Assembly (NCBI RefSeq): GCF_023520895.1 | Contig: NZ_CP026029.1 | Coordinates: 3,286,001 to 3,350,000 of the forward strand | Length of the DNA stretch: 64,000 nt | Direction: 5' to 3' | DNA from: Paenibacillus sp. PK3_47 | GTDB lineage: Bacteria; Bacillota; Bacilli; Paenibacillales; Paenibacillaceae | In this document: piece by piece, positions 9,454-17,427 of the stretch | Layout: every line of letters starts with the position of its first letter | Numbering within the stretch: position 1 is the stretch's first letter | Program-made: the position numbers and the translations under genes | The notes under the pieces: model-generated | Told to the model about the DNA's origin: nothing | What the model saw: the letters and a program-made list of their open reading frames with translations, nothing else | Databases searched by the model: none

Positions 9454-9555
9454 CTAATTATAGTTACTGGGATGATGGTGTACTCCCGGAAGTCTTTAAA
9501 TTTCCCTACCTCACCAATAGACGGCTTTAGCTGCATGATCTACAGCTAGGAGCAC

Positions 9556-10506
9556 CTAGCTGCTGGCGTGGCACGCCGCAGACACGCCGTCCTGCGTGCC
9601 GGCTGCCGCAAGCGGCGAGAGCACGCGCAGCGCGCCCGGCTCGCACCGCACGACCAGCGGCGCCGTGCCGAGCGCCTCGCCGTCGCCGATAGCGTGGCGC
9701 GGCGCGGCGAAGCGGACAGCCGCGCTGTGTCCGCGCAGCATCGTCACGAAGGGCAGCCCTACGTGCCTGCCCTTCAGCAGCGTCGGGAACAGCCGCAGCA
9801 CCTGCGCGCGGCTGCACCCGTGGACGACGCAGACGTCGAGCAGGCCGTCACCGGCCTCCGCCTGCGGGCAGATCAGCAGTCCGCCGCCGTAGCTTGGCAG
9901 ATTGCAGACCGAGACGAGCCAGGCTTGCTCAAAGGTCTGCTCCTTTCCGTCGCAGGTCACGCTCACCCGGCAGGGCTTGAAGGTCATCAGCGTATGCAGA
10001 ATGCCGATGATATAGGCGAGCTGTCCGGCGCCGATGGCGTTGCACAGACGTTTGTACGGGCCGTTATTCACATTGACGGCCACCTGGGCATCAAAACCGC
10101 TGGCCACGGCGGTCAGCGTGTAGCCGCCTGAGCCGGAGAGCAGATCGGCATCCAGGCAGCGGTTTTGCAGCGCGGTGTCCAGCGCAGCCTCCGTGTTCAG
10201 CGGGATGCCGAAGCCGCGCGCCGTGTCGTTGCCGGAGCCGGCGGGGATTACCGCCAGCGGCACTCCCCTGCGCCGCAGCGCGCCCAGCACGCTGTGGATC
10301 GTGCCGTCGCCGCCGACGACGATGGCGGCGAGCCAATCCCCGCGGCGTGCGAGCGCCTGCTGGACCTGTGATTCCGCACTGCCGCTGCTGTGTGTGAACA
10401 GGGTCTCGTAGAGGACGCCCCGTGACTGAAGCATGCCCTCCACGCTCTCCCAAGTCCGCTGCCCTGCTCCGCCCCCTGACCGGGGATTTACGATCAATAA
10501 ATACAT
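9556..10506 (-). CDS. Diacylglycerol/lipid kinase family protein
   Basis: 316 residues of the DagK_cat (YegS/BmrU/DgkB) family, which phosphorylates diacylglycerol or related lipids at the membrane. Visible are the N-terminal NPRSGGG, the nucleotide loop VVGGDGTIH (~83-91) and IPAGSGNDTARGFGIP (~106-121), and DGLLDVCVV in the C-terminal beta domain. The last third is strikingly GC- and alanine-rich compared with neighbours. The stop codon abuts the 437-bp repeat block, so the repeat may have replaced the original 3' flank. Which family member (DgkB or a YegS-like kinase) is not decided. Confidence 0.9.
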   Translation of the reverse strand: MYLLIVNPRSGGGAGQRTWESVEGMLQSRGVLYETLFTHSSGSAESQVQQALARRGDWLAAIVVGGDGTIHSVLGALRRRGVPLAVIPAGSGNDTARGFGIPLNTEAALDTALQNRCLDADLLSGSGGYTLTAVASGFDAQVAVNVNNGPYKRLCNAIGAGQLAYIIGILHTLMTFKPCRVSVTCDGKEQTFEQAWLVSVCNLPSYGGGLLICPQAEAGDGLLDVCVVHGCSRAQVLRLFPTLLKGRHVGLPFVTMLRGHSAAVRFAAPRHAIGDGEALGTAPLVVRCEPGALRVLSPLAAAGTQDGVSAACHASS

Positions 10507-10725
10507 TCACTTTCCTCCTGCTGATTCCTGCATGTCCTTCTTCCATTGTACGAACTGCAGCGGCAAAAGGGAATCCGAAAAAAGGCAACAGCGCCGGCGG
10601 GAGGGGGAAAGCATGAAGTATGAAGCGATCAGTTTGAACCTTGAACTACGAACCTTGATGCATAGGCCCCCACTCCTAAACTAGAATCTCTTCTTACAAA
10701 ACACAGATGCCACTGGCAGGTTTAA

Positions 10726-10768
10726 TGGCCTATCGCCTACAGGAGGTATACTGGCCTATCGCCTACAG
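10726..10768. repeat. 17-nt direct repeat at the 3' end of the DUF4870 gene
   Basis: TGGCCTATCGCCTACAG occurs at 10726-10742 and 10752-10768, 26 bp apart. The second copy contains the stop codon of the minus-strand gene, so this is a small local duplication of the gene end. Confidence 0.8.
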
Positions 10769-11101
10769 CTGGCGCAGCTGGCTTTCGGCCAGATGGCCTG
10801 CCCAGGGCAGTTTATACCACCGGCCGCCCAGTGCATGATAGATCATCAGCAGCCAGACCGCGAAGGTGGCGAGGGAGACCAGGGCGCTGATAAAAGCGCC
10901 GATGAGCGGAAGGAAGCCGCAGAGCACATGGACGATCATAAGCGCGCCGAAAGTGATCAGGGATTGCAGGGCGTGAAACAGCACGAAGCGGCTGCGTTTT
11001 TCCAGGGCGAGGAAGACGATGCCGCCTATGAAGGGGAAGAAATAGCATATGGCAGCGGCGATATGCTCCGGAAGACCGGTGGATGATCTGAACGGGGACA
11101 C
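10763..11101 (-). CDS. DUF4870 domain membrane protein
   Basis: 112 residues with three predicted membrane segments (about 14-32, 45-65 and 68-88) and the family pattern FFPFIGGIVFLALE, FHALQSL and the short LPLIGAF turn. DUF4870 proteins are small inner-membrane proteins of unknown function common in Bacillota. Monocistronic on the minus strand; 170 bp of sequence without evident features separates it from the next gene. Confidence 0.85.
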   Translation of the reverse strand: MSPFRSSTGLPEHIAAAICYFFPFIGGIVFLALEKRSRFVLFHALQSLITFGALMIVHVLCGFLPLIGAFISALVSLATFAVWLLMIYHALGGRWYKLPWAGHLAESQLRQL

Positions 11102-11275
11102 AGGAAATCACACTCCTTGGTGGGGGAGCCAGCCCTTCCAAGAGCAGAAACAGGCTCATTGGAAGCGGGGCTGCACCCTCCTTCTTCCTTATGAGCCTAT
11201 GTTTTGTCCGGGCAAAGTATGTGAAAGGAATAGATACTTCCCAGCAGGTTTCCCTCCTGAAGTCAATGCATCTGC

Positions 11276-12295
11276 CTAACTGTTCATCGCCGGAATAATA
11301 TACTGCTCTACGAGCCTGCGCGGATGCTTCCACTGTCTTACCGCACTCTCAGCGGTGAAGATGACCGCCGCGTCAAGCTTCGGCAGGAGCAGGAGCTGCT
11401 GTCCGCCATGCCCGTGGGCAAGCCGGTAGGGCTGCCCGGACATCGTTCCGTTCCAGAACTGGTAGCCGTAGTCCCCGAAGGCGGGATAACCGGGCGTCTG
11501 GGCAGTGAAGGCCTCCTCCAGCCACTGCTGCGGAATAATCTGCTGTCGGCCGTATGACCCGCCCTCCAGCAGACAAATGCCGACTTTAGCTAAATCACGT
11601 GAGGTCAGGTACAGTCCGATATGGCCCATGCTGTGACCCTCGGCGTTGGGAAGCCAGGCCGCATTGCCGATCCCAAGCGGGCCGAAGAGATGCTCTCTGG
11701 CATAGGTGAAGGCATCAACGCCGGTGGTCTCGCTGAGCATGACGGAGATGAGGTGGGAATCGCTGCTGCGGTATTGAAACCGGCCGAGATGCTCGTCGTC
11801 GATCTGCAGGCTCAGCGCATAGGAAGCCCAGCGGCGGCTGCGCTGGAGATTCCGCACCAGCGGTTCTCCAAGCTTCTTGCCGGTAATCCACCGGAAGCCG
11901 GCGGTCATGGTCAGCAGATGGCGGAGTGTAATCTCTCCGAGCCGCGGGGAATGAAGGAAAGGGACATGCTTCTGCAGGACCTCTGTGACAGGAGTATGCA
12001 CTTCCGGCATATGCCCTTTAACGACGGCGATTCCGGTGAGCATAGAGATAAAGCTTTTGGTGGCGGAACGGAGATCATTGAGCATTCCGGCATGAAAACC
12101 TCCATAATACCGTTCAAATATCAGTTTCCCGCGGCGGACGACAAGCATACTATGCATTTTAGAGTATCCCTTCAATACAGCCTGATGTGCCTGTTCCAGC
12201 TTTTGGCCGCAGACCCCTGCATCCTCAGGAGCAAGCAGTTCGATCACTGGTGCTGTATTGTAAGGCTTGTTGAGCAAAGACAGCTGCTGCTTCAT
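11276..12295 (-). CDS. Beta-lactamase-fold serine hydrolase
   Basis: 339 residues of the class C beta-lactamase/esterase superfamily. The SxxK motif is SATKS near residue 77; a YRSSDSH stretch (~175) provides the tyrosine motif; HGHGG near 300 takes the place of the KTG box. No signal peptide, so it is probably cytoplasmic, and a penicillin-hydrolysing role is unlikely; esterase or peptidase activity fits better. An upstream in-frame start exists at 12352, but the ATG at 12295 has AAGGAGGTCGGCT directly before it. Confidence 0.85.
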   Translation of the reverse strand: MKQQLSLLNKPYNTAPVIELLAPEDAGVCGQKLEQAHQAVLKGYSKMHSMLVVRRGKLIFERYYGGFHAGMLNDLRSATKSFISMLTGIAVVKGHMPEVHTPVTEVLQKHVPFLHSPRLGEITLRHLLTMTAGFRWITGKKLGEPLVRNLQRSRRWASYALSLQIDDEHLGRFQYRSSDSHLISVMLSETTGVDAFTYAREHLFGPLGIGNAAWLPNAEGHSMGHIGLYLTSRDLAKVGICLLEGGSYGRQQIIPQQWLEEAFTAQTPGYPAFGDYGYQFWNGTMSGQPYRLAHGHGGQQLLLLPKLDAAVIFTAESAVRQWKHPRRLVEQYIIPAMNS

Positions 12296-12459
12296 AGCCG
12301 ACCTCCTTCTTAGCGTATCAAAAGCATGTATTTGTGTGGACATCTTATACAAGTTTCTGCGGTTTACGGATATACTATTTTAACCAAAAGCCGGCTCTTT
12401 CACTTGTAGGACTTGTCATAAAATTTGAAAAAAACCATACGCATATTTTACAAGGAAAG

Positions 12460-12488
12460 GTGGAACTTGGACCGGAATATGATACAAT
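12460..12488 (+). promoter_or_regulatory. Probable extended -10 promoter
   Basis: TGATACAAT at 12480-12488 is a TGn-extended -10 box. The -35 position (GTGGAA, 12460) is weak. It would start a long leader before the small gene at 12773. Confidence 0.5.
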
Positions 12489-12494
12489 ATAACG

Positions 12495-12772
12495 ATAAGG
12501 CCCGAAAGGAGTGATTCAGCAAGTGGCTCTTCGGGTAAGTAAAGTGTCAAGATGTCAGTGTGCATTGATATCTTACTCTCAGCCCAAATCACGACGAACC
12601 TGCTTCACCGGCAAGGCGGACTTTCAGAACACTGGAACCCAATATGGCGGATAATGCAAGCGACGTAGGTATAACGGTTTCTTGTCTTGCATTTCGAAGT
12701 TACGGCGGACTTTTCATCATGCATTCTCTACAACGGAGCATTCATTTTCAATGTTTTGGGAGGGAACTGATC
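12495..12772 (+). other. Structured 280-nt leader of the 62-aa protein gene
   Basis: Between the promoter and the gene lie at least three clean hairpins: CCCGAA 12501-12506 with TTCGGG 12530-12535; AAGATGTCA 12549-12557 with TGATATCTT 12566-12574 (one G-U); and AATGCAAG 12653-12660 with CTTGCATT 12686-12693. The first encloses an AAAGGAG sequence. No T-tract terminator is present and no known riboswitch class was recognised. A 40-50-codon leader ORF (GTG at about 12511 or 12523, stop near 12652) is also possible. Confidence 0.45.
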
Positions 12773-12961
12773 ATGGCAAGTAAAGGTCATAACGAAGTCA
12801 AGGAAAGTCTACGGGAAATGACACGCATTTTCCGGCCCAAAGATCCCAAGAAATTTGTAAAGGAGTACGTCCGGAAGTATCGGATCACAGGAGGCTATGA
12901 AGAAGAGCTGACTATGGTCGTGGAGCATGAGCTGGTAAGAATGAACTCATCGGTCTCCTGA
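12773..12961 (+). CDS. Small conserved-looking basic protein, unknown function
   Basis: 62 residues, highly charged, with RIFRPKDPKKFVKEYVRKYR in the middle and an EEELTMVVEHEL helix. No membrane segment. The ATG at 12773 has GGGAGGGAACTGATC upstream. A longer in-frame start at 12644 exists but would place the leader hairpin inside the coding region and lacks a good ribosome-binding site. It is preceded by an unusually long structured leader and followed by a terminator, so it is a stand-alone unit. Confidence 0.7.
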   Translation: MASKGHNEVKESLREMTRIFRPKDPKKFVKEYVRKYRITGGYEEELTMVVEHELVRMNSSVS

Positions 12962-13031
12962 TAGAACAGCCAGGATTGTGCTGTGCTTTTGACAATGGCA
13001 ATTTAATGATTATATCCATGAGGATTCTCAT

Positions 13032-13077
13032 AAACCGTGTCCGGTCGGCGTCTGCCGCAGGAAACGGTTTTTTTTGC
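13032..13077 (+). terminator. Terminator after the 62-aa protein gene
   Basis: Stem AAACCGTGTCC (13032) with GGAAACGGTTT (13060), one mismatch, then eight T residues. Confidence 0.85.
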
Positions 13078-13189
13078 GCATTTTTACAGGATTGACAGGT
13101 GTTGATATATGAAAAAAGTCAAATGAATTAATAGACACAAATACTGTTGTATGCGCTTTACATGTTAGAGGGAGTAAATGTGTAATCTT

Positions 13190-13203
13190 TGAAAGCGTTC
13201 TTA
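13190..13203 (+). promoter_or_regulatory. Catabolite-responsive element (cre)-like site
   Basis: TGAAAGCGTTCTTA matches the cre consensus TGWAANCGNTNWCA at all but one fixed position. It lies about 65 bp upstream of the -35 box of the cta promoter. CcpA control of cytochrome oxidase genes is known in B. subtilis; its use here is inferred. Confidence 0.5.
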
Positions 13204-13264
13204 AACCCTTTAACAACAAGCTTTTTGTTTGATAGAATAAAATTTGTGAACTTGTTGTGAACGA

Positions 13265-13293
13265 TTGACAAAACACCCCCACCAACTTATATT
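13265..13293 (+). promoter_or_regulatory. Sigma-A promoter of the cta operon
   Basis: TTGACA (13265-13270), a 17-bp spacer and TATATT (13288-13293), 72 bp upstream of the ctaC start. Directly upstream is GTGAACTTGTTGTGAAC, a direct repeat of GTGAAC that could be a regulator site. Confidence 0.8.
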
Positions 13294-13364
13294 AATAGTG
13301 ATTGTTATAATTGACAGGAAAATCCTCTAATCTACGAAATCGGGAAAAGCGGGGTAGATCATTG

Positions 13365-14411
13365 ATGAAAATGTGGCAGGCTGGTAAGCGGCTTCTCCCC
13401 ATGACCGCAGCGCTCGGACTCATTCTCGCCGGATGCGGGCGGGAGGACTTGTCGGTACTTCGGCCGCAGGGCCCGGAAGCAGAGACTTCGTTCGGACTCA
13501 TGAAGCTGGCGATCACCATCATGATCGTCGTACTGCTGATCGTCTTTGGCATTGCGGCCTATGTCCTTGTCCGTTACCGCAGAAAACCGGGGCAAAACGA
13601 AATTCCGGAGCAGGTGGAAGGCAGCTTCAAGCTGGAGGTGCTGTGGACGGTTATCCCGCTGATTCTTGTAGTAGTGTTAGCGGTGCCGACGGTAAAAGCC
13701 GTTTTTGCCGCTGGTGATGACCACTCTGGTGATGCCAACGCGGTGAAGGTCAAGGTAACCGGACATCAGTACTGGTGGGAATTCGAGTACACGGATTACG
13801 GCATAACTACAGCTCAGGATCTGGTGATTCCTGTAGGGAAAGACATCGCCTTTGAGCTGAGTACGAAGGATGTGCTGCATTCCTTCTGGGTCCCTTCCCT
13901 TTCCGGTAAAATCGATACCAATCCTGACGGGACAACGAACCGTTTCAGCTTCAGTGCGCCTAATGAAGGCGTTTACCGCGGCAAATGTGCGGAGCTGTGC
14001 GGCCCATCCCACGGGTTCATGGAATTCAAGGTGAAGTCGGTCAGTGAGGCTGCGTTTGAGGAGTGGATTGCCTCCATGAAGGCACCGGCGGTGCTTCCTG
14101 AAGATCCGGCGCTTGCCGAGAAGTTCAGATCGGCCTGCCTCACCTGCCATGCAGTGGGAGACCAGGGAATTGCCGGCGCAGGTCCCGATTTGACGGGCAT
14201 CGGCTCCAGAGAGTCGGTAGCGGGAATTCTGCTGAATGATGATACACGTGAGGACGGGGCGCCTATAGAAGAGAATCTCAAAACCTGGCTTCATGATCCG
14301 GAAAGCGTCAAACCCGGGAATCTCATGCCTGATCCGAAAGAAGAGCTTGGCTTAACCGACGAGGAGATTGACGGAATAGCGGAATACCTGGCCGGTTATA
14401 CCCTGAACTAA
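13365..14411 (+). CDS. ctaC: Cytochrome c oxidase subunit II with fused cytochrome c domain
   Basis: Subunit II of a caa3-type oxidase, carrying CuA and a covalently bound haem c. 348 residues: lipoprotein signal ending in ILAGC (about residues 20-25), two membrane helices (~45-70 and ~88-108), the CuA site CAELCGPSHGF, then a C-terminal cytochrome c domain with CLTCH at 258-262 and an axial Met candidate (NLMP near 322). The fused haem domain distinguishes caa3 from aa3 quinol oxidases. Start chosen at the ATG 13365, which gives a typical lipoprotein signal; the ribosome-binding site is weak. First gene of the cta operon. Confidence 0.95.
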   Translation: MKMWQAGKRLLPMTAALGLILAGCGREDLSVLRPQGPEAETSFGLMKLAITIMIVVLLIVFGIAAYVLVRYRRKPGQNEIPEQVEGSFKLEVLWTVIPLILVVVLAVPTVKAVFAAGDDHSGDANAVKVKVTGHQYWWEFEYTDYGITTAQDLVIPVGKDIAFELSTKDVLHSFWVPSLSGKIDTNPDGTTNRFSFSAPNEGVYRGKCAELCGPSHGFMEFKVKSVSEAAFEEWIASMKAPAVLPEDPALAEKFRSACLTCHAVGDQGIAGAGPDLTGIGSRESVAGILLNDDTREDGAPIEENLKTWLHDPESVKPGNLMPDPKEELGLTDEEIDGIAEYLAGYTLN

Positions 14412-14460
14412 GATTTCTGCCATAAAGGGAAGCAGCATATTTGAAAAGGGGGTACGTACC

Positions 14461-16377
14461 TTGGCTCAAGCCGCGCAATCCTTCAATCCTGCACCGCCTC
14501 TAAGGCATGGCCATGCCGTCAAACGTCATACCGGCCTGATGGACTGGATCACCACCGTTGATCACAAAAAAATAGCGGTTCTGTATCTTTGGGCCGGCGG
14601 CTTCTTCTTTGGCATCGGCGGGCTGGAGGCTATTCTGATCCGCATCCAGCTGATCAAGCCGATGAATACCTTTCTGGATGCCCAGACCTTTAATGAACTC
14701 ATTACCATGCACGGGACGACGATGATCTTCCTCGGTGTCATGCCGATCATCTTTGCGCTGATGAATGCGGTCATTCCGCTGCAGATCGGCGCGCGCGACG
14801 TTGCTTTTCCTTTTCTGAATGCGCTTGGTTTCTGGACCTTTTTGTTCGGCGGTCTTCTGCTTAACCTCAGCTGGATCATGGGCGGTGCGCCTGATGCCGG
14901 CTGGACCGCGTATACCCCGCTATCCTCTGCGGATTACAGCGCCACACACGGGGTGGACTTTTATACCATCGGCCTGCAGATTGCCGGCCTCGGTACCCTG
15001 ATCGGGGGCATTAATTTTCTGGCAACCATTATCACCATGCGCGCACCGGGAATGTCCTTCATGCGGATGCCGATGTTCGCCTGGGCTACTTTTATTACCT
15101 CAGCAATCATTCTTTTCGCTTTTCCCGCAATTACTGTAGGGCTTGTACTGCTCACCTTTGACCGGATTCTGGGCGCCAACTTTTTTGATGTGGCCGGGGG
15201 CGGTAACCCTGTGCTCTGGCAGCATATTTTCTGGATCTTCGGCCATCCCGAAGTGTATATCCTGATTCTCCCGGCTTTCGGCATTATCTCTGAAGTTATT
15301 CCGACCTTCTCGCGCAAGCGCCTGTTCGGCTACAGCTCGATGGTGTTTGCCACGATTCTGATCGCCTTTCTCGGCTTCATGGTCTGGGCGCATCATATGT
15401 TCACAACCGGCCTCGGCCCGGTAGCGAACGCGCTGTTCTCGGTCTCCACCATGCTGATTGCTGTTCCGACAGGGATCAAAATCTTTAACTGGCTGTTCAC
15501 GATGTGGGGCGGACAGGTACGGTTTACCTCTGCCAATCTGTTCGCGGTCGGTTTTATTCCAACCTTCACCATGGGCGGGGTAACGGGCGTTATGCTGGCT
15601 TCGGCGCCTGCCGATTTCCAGTTTCATGATACTTACTTTGTTGTCGCCCACTTCCATTACGTTATCGTCGGCGGTCTTGTGCTGGGGCTTTTCTCGGGGC
15701 TGCATTACTGGTGGCCGAAGATGTTCGGGCGGATGCTCAGCGAAACCTTGGGCAAATGGACGTTCTGGACCTTTATTATCGGCTTCCATATGACCTTCTT
15801 TGTACAGCATTTTCTCGGCCTGATGGGGATGCAGCGCCGCGTATTTACGTATCTGCCGAACCAGGATTTTGATCTCCTGAACCTGATCAGTACCATTGGG
15901 GCAGGACTCATGGGTGTAGGAATGATCATCTTCCTGCTCAATGTGTTTCTGACTTCACGTAAACCTGCGGATGCGGGGAATGATCCTTGGGAAGACGGCC
16001 GGACACTGGAGTGGACGATCCCTTCACCGCCGCCGGAGTACAATTTCAAGCAGACTCCGCTGGTACGCGGACTGGATGCCTTCTGGAAGGAAAAAACAGC
16101 CGGGCACAAGGCGATGACCCCGTCCGAGCCGGTGGGCTCGATCCATATGCCTTCGGCTACGCCGCTGCCGTTCGTGATGTCGGTCGGCATCTTCATCGCC
16201 GGTCTCGGCTTCATGTTCAGCCGTGATGAGTTTGGCAGCGCTGTGATGAGCTTTCTTTTTAACAATTATATTGTTACGGCGCTGGGGCTTCTCATTACCT
16301 TCGGATCGATGCTGCTCCGCTCGCTGTATGATGATCACGGCTGGCATATCGAGCCGGAAGAGCTGGAAGGGAGCTGA
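14461..16377 (+). CDS. ctaD: Cytochrome c oxidase subunit I
   Basis: The catalytic haem a/a3-CuB subunit, reducing oxygen and pumping protons. 638 residues with the core helices of the family; the CuB/active-site segment WIFGHPEVYILILPAFG (~258-274), the HH pair in WAHHMF (~310) and the haem ligands in HFHYVIVG (~398) are intact. It starts at a TTG (14461) after AAAAGGGGGTACGTACC. The extended C-terminus (~540-638) with two more predicted helices is typical of Bacillus CtaD. It follows ctaC by 49 bp. Confidence 0.97.
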   Translation: MAQAAQSFNPAPPLRHGHAVKRHTGLMDWITTVDHKKIAVLYLWAGGFFFGIGGLEAILIRIQLIKPMNTFLDAQTFNELITMHGTTMIFLGVMPIIFALMNAVIPLQIGARDVAFPFLNALGFWTFLFGGLLLNLSWIMGGAPDAGWTAYTPLSSADYSATHGVDFYTIGLQIAGLGTLIGGINFLATIITMRAPGMSFMRMPMFAWATFITSAIILFAFPAITVGLVLLTFDRILGANFFDVAGGGNPVLWQHIFWIFGHPEVYILILPAFGIISEVIPTFSRKRLFGYSSMVFATILIAFLGFMVWAHHMFTTGLGPVANALFSVSTMLIAVPTGIKIFNWLFTMWGGQVRFTSANLFAVGFIPTFTMGGVTGVMLASAPADFQFHDTYFVVAHFHYVIVGGLVLGLFSGLHYWWPKMFGRMLSETLGKWTFWTFIIGFHMTFFVQHFLGLMGMQRRVFTYLPNQDFDLLNLISTIGAGLMGVGMIIFLLNVFLTSRKPADAGNDPWEDGRTLEWTIPSPPPEYNFKQTPLVRGLDAFWKEKTAGHKAMTPSEPVGSIHMPSATPLPFVMSVGIFIAGLGFMFSRDEFGSAVMSFLFNNYIVTALGLLITFGSMLLRSLYDDHGWHIEPEELEGS

Positions 16378-16382
16378 GGAAC

Positions 16383-17009
16383 ATGACAACTGCACATGCT
16401 GAGGCCGCAGACGCCAATCTTCCGCATGAGCCGGAAAAAGCGACACTGGAAGGACGCAACAAAGTTTTGGCCTTCTGGCTCTTTCTCGGCGGGGAAGCGG
16501 TGCTCTTCGGCACATTGTTCGCCACCTTCCTCGCTCTGCGCAACCAGACGAATGAAGGCCCGTCGGCCAATGAGCTGTTCCATCTGCCGCTGGTGGCGGC
16601 AGCCACCTTTCTGCTGCTTGCCAGCAGCCTGACAAGTGTGTTCGCCATCCAGGCCATGCACAGGAACCACCCGGCACAGCTGCGGAACTGGCTGGTGGTC
16701 ACTGTAGTGCTCGGCGCGCTCTTCCTGGGGCTTGAAATTTACGAATTCAGCGAATATGTGCGGCATGAGGAATTCGGGATGACCACGAGTGCGTTCAGTT
16801 CGGCCTTCTATACGCTTGTCGGATTTCACGGGGCACATGTGGCGTTCGGATTTGTATGGATCGCGGTGCTGATCGGCCAGCTGTCCCGCAAGGGACTGAC
16901 TGTCGTGACGGCGCCCAAGATTTATGTATCAGCCATGTACTGGCACTTTATCGACGTGGTATGGGTCTTTATCTTTACGGTAGTCTATCTGCTCGGAAAG
17001 GTGGGGTGA
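16383..17009 (+). CDS. ctaE: Cytochrome c oxidase subunit III
   Basis: A five-helix 208-residue subunit III, the short form found in bacilli. Family signatures FWLFLGGEAVLFGTLFATF (~30-48), FYTLVGFHGAHV (~141-152) and the C-terminal YWHFIDVVWVFIF are present. It begins 5 bp after the ctaD stop, so translation is probably coupled. Confidence 0.95.
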   Translation: MTTAHAEAADANLPHEPEKATLEGRNKVLAFWLFLGGEAVLFGTLFATFLALRNQTNEGPSANELFHLPLVAAATFLLLASSLTSVFAIQAMHRNHPAQLRNWLVVTVVLGALFLGLEIYEFSEYVRHEEFGMTTSAFSSAFYTLVGFHGAHVAFGFVWIAVLIGQLSRKGLTVVTAPKIYVSAMYWHFIDVVWVFIFTVVYLLGKVG

Positions 17010-17013
17010 AGCC

Positions 17014-17337
17014 ATGGCAGGTGAACAGCATTCCCGGGACGGTGCGGTGAAGCACCGCCACCGGCATGAAGGGCCGCAGCGGCATATTGTAGTGTTTGTT
17101 TTCTCGATTGTCCTGACGCTGATCGCTTTCGCTGTTGTAGCGGCCGGAGGCGTCAATGCTGCCTTTGCGGTCATTCTGCTGCTAGTGATGGCCGTACTGC
17201 AGGTGTTCCTGCAAATGAGCTTCTGGATGCACCTGAAGGATAAGGGGCATATGCTGCCGATTATATTTATGCTGGGCGGTTTTTTTATCGCCGGTACCTG
17301 CATCATCATGTCGTTGTATTGGGTATGGTGGGACTAA
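17014..17337 (+). CDS. ctaF: Cytochrome c oxidase subunit IV
   Basis: A 107-residue subunit IV of the COX4_pro type with three membrane helices (about 28-48, 55-75 and 85-105) and a His/Arg-rich N-terminus facing the cytoplasm. The conserved MSFWMHLKDKGH lies between helices 2 and 3. It follows ctaE by 4 bp and is the last gene before an internal terminator. Confidence 0.93.
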   Translation: MAGEQHSRDGAVKHRHRHEGPQRHIVVFVFSIVLTLIAFAVVAAGGVNAAFAVILLLVMAVLQVFLQMSFWMHLKDKGHMLPIIFMLGGFFIAGTCIIMSLYWVWWD

Positions 17338-17375
17338 GCGGTCCGGCAAATGACCTGAATAGGCTCCGGAGTCAA

Positions 17376-17402
17376 GGCCTCACGTTGTGGGGCCATTTTT
17401 TG
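17376..17402 (+). terminator. Terminator between ctaF and ctaG
   Basis: Stem GGCCTCAC (17376-17383) with GTGGGGCC (17387-17394) and a 3-nt loop, then ATTTTTT. It lies only 25 bp before the ctaG start and should reduce ctaG expression relative to ctaCDEF. Confidence 0.8.
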
Positions 17403-17427
17403 CATGAATAGAGGGGAGGTTAATGAA

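Larger units (their letters stand above)
8270..9555. repeat. Three tandem copies of a 437-bp repeat
   Basis: The sequence recurs with a period of exactly 437 bp: the marker AGTACGGCATAG starts at 8359, 8796 and 9233. Copies 2 and 3 are nearly identical; the upstream part of copy 1 (about 8270-8350) has diverged. Each unit carries one four-site element plus a single TGCA-type site (TGCATAATCTACA at 8658 in copy 1). The block has no credible open reading frame. Its right end reaches to within a base or two of the stop codon of the lipid kinase gene at 9556. Confidence 0.95.

Noticed and set aside
12644..12772. N-terminal extension of the 62-aa protein to 105 residues
   Set aside because: It would code through the AATGCAAG hairpin and lacks a ribosome-binding site; ATG 12773 has GGGAGGG upstream.
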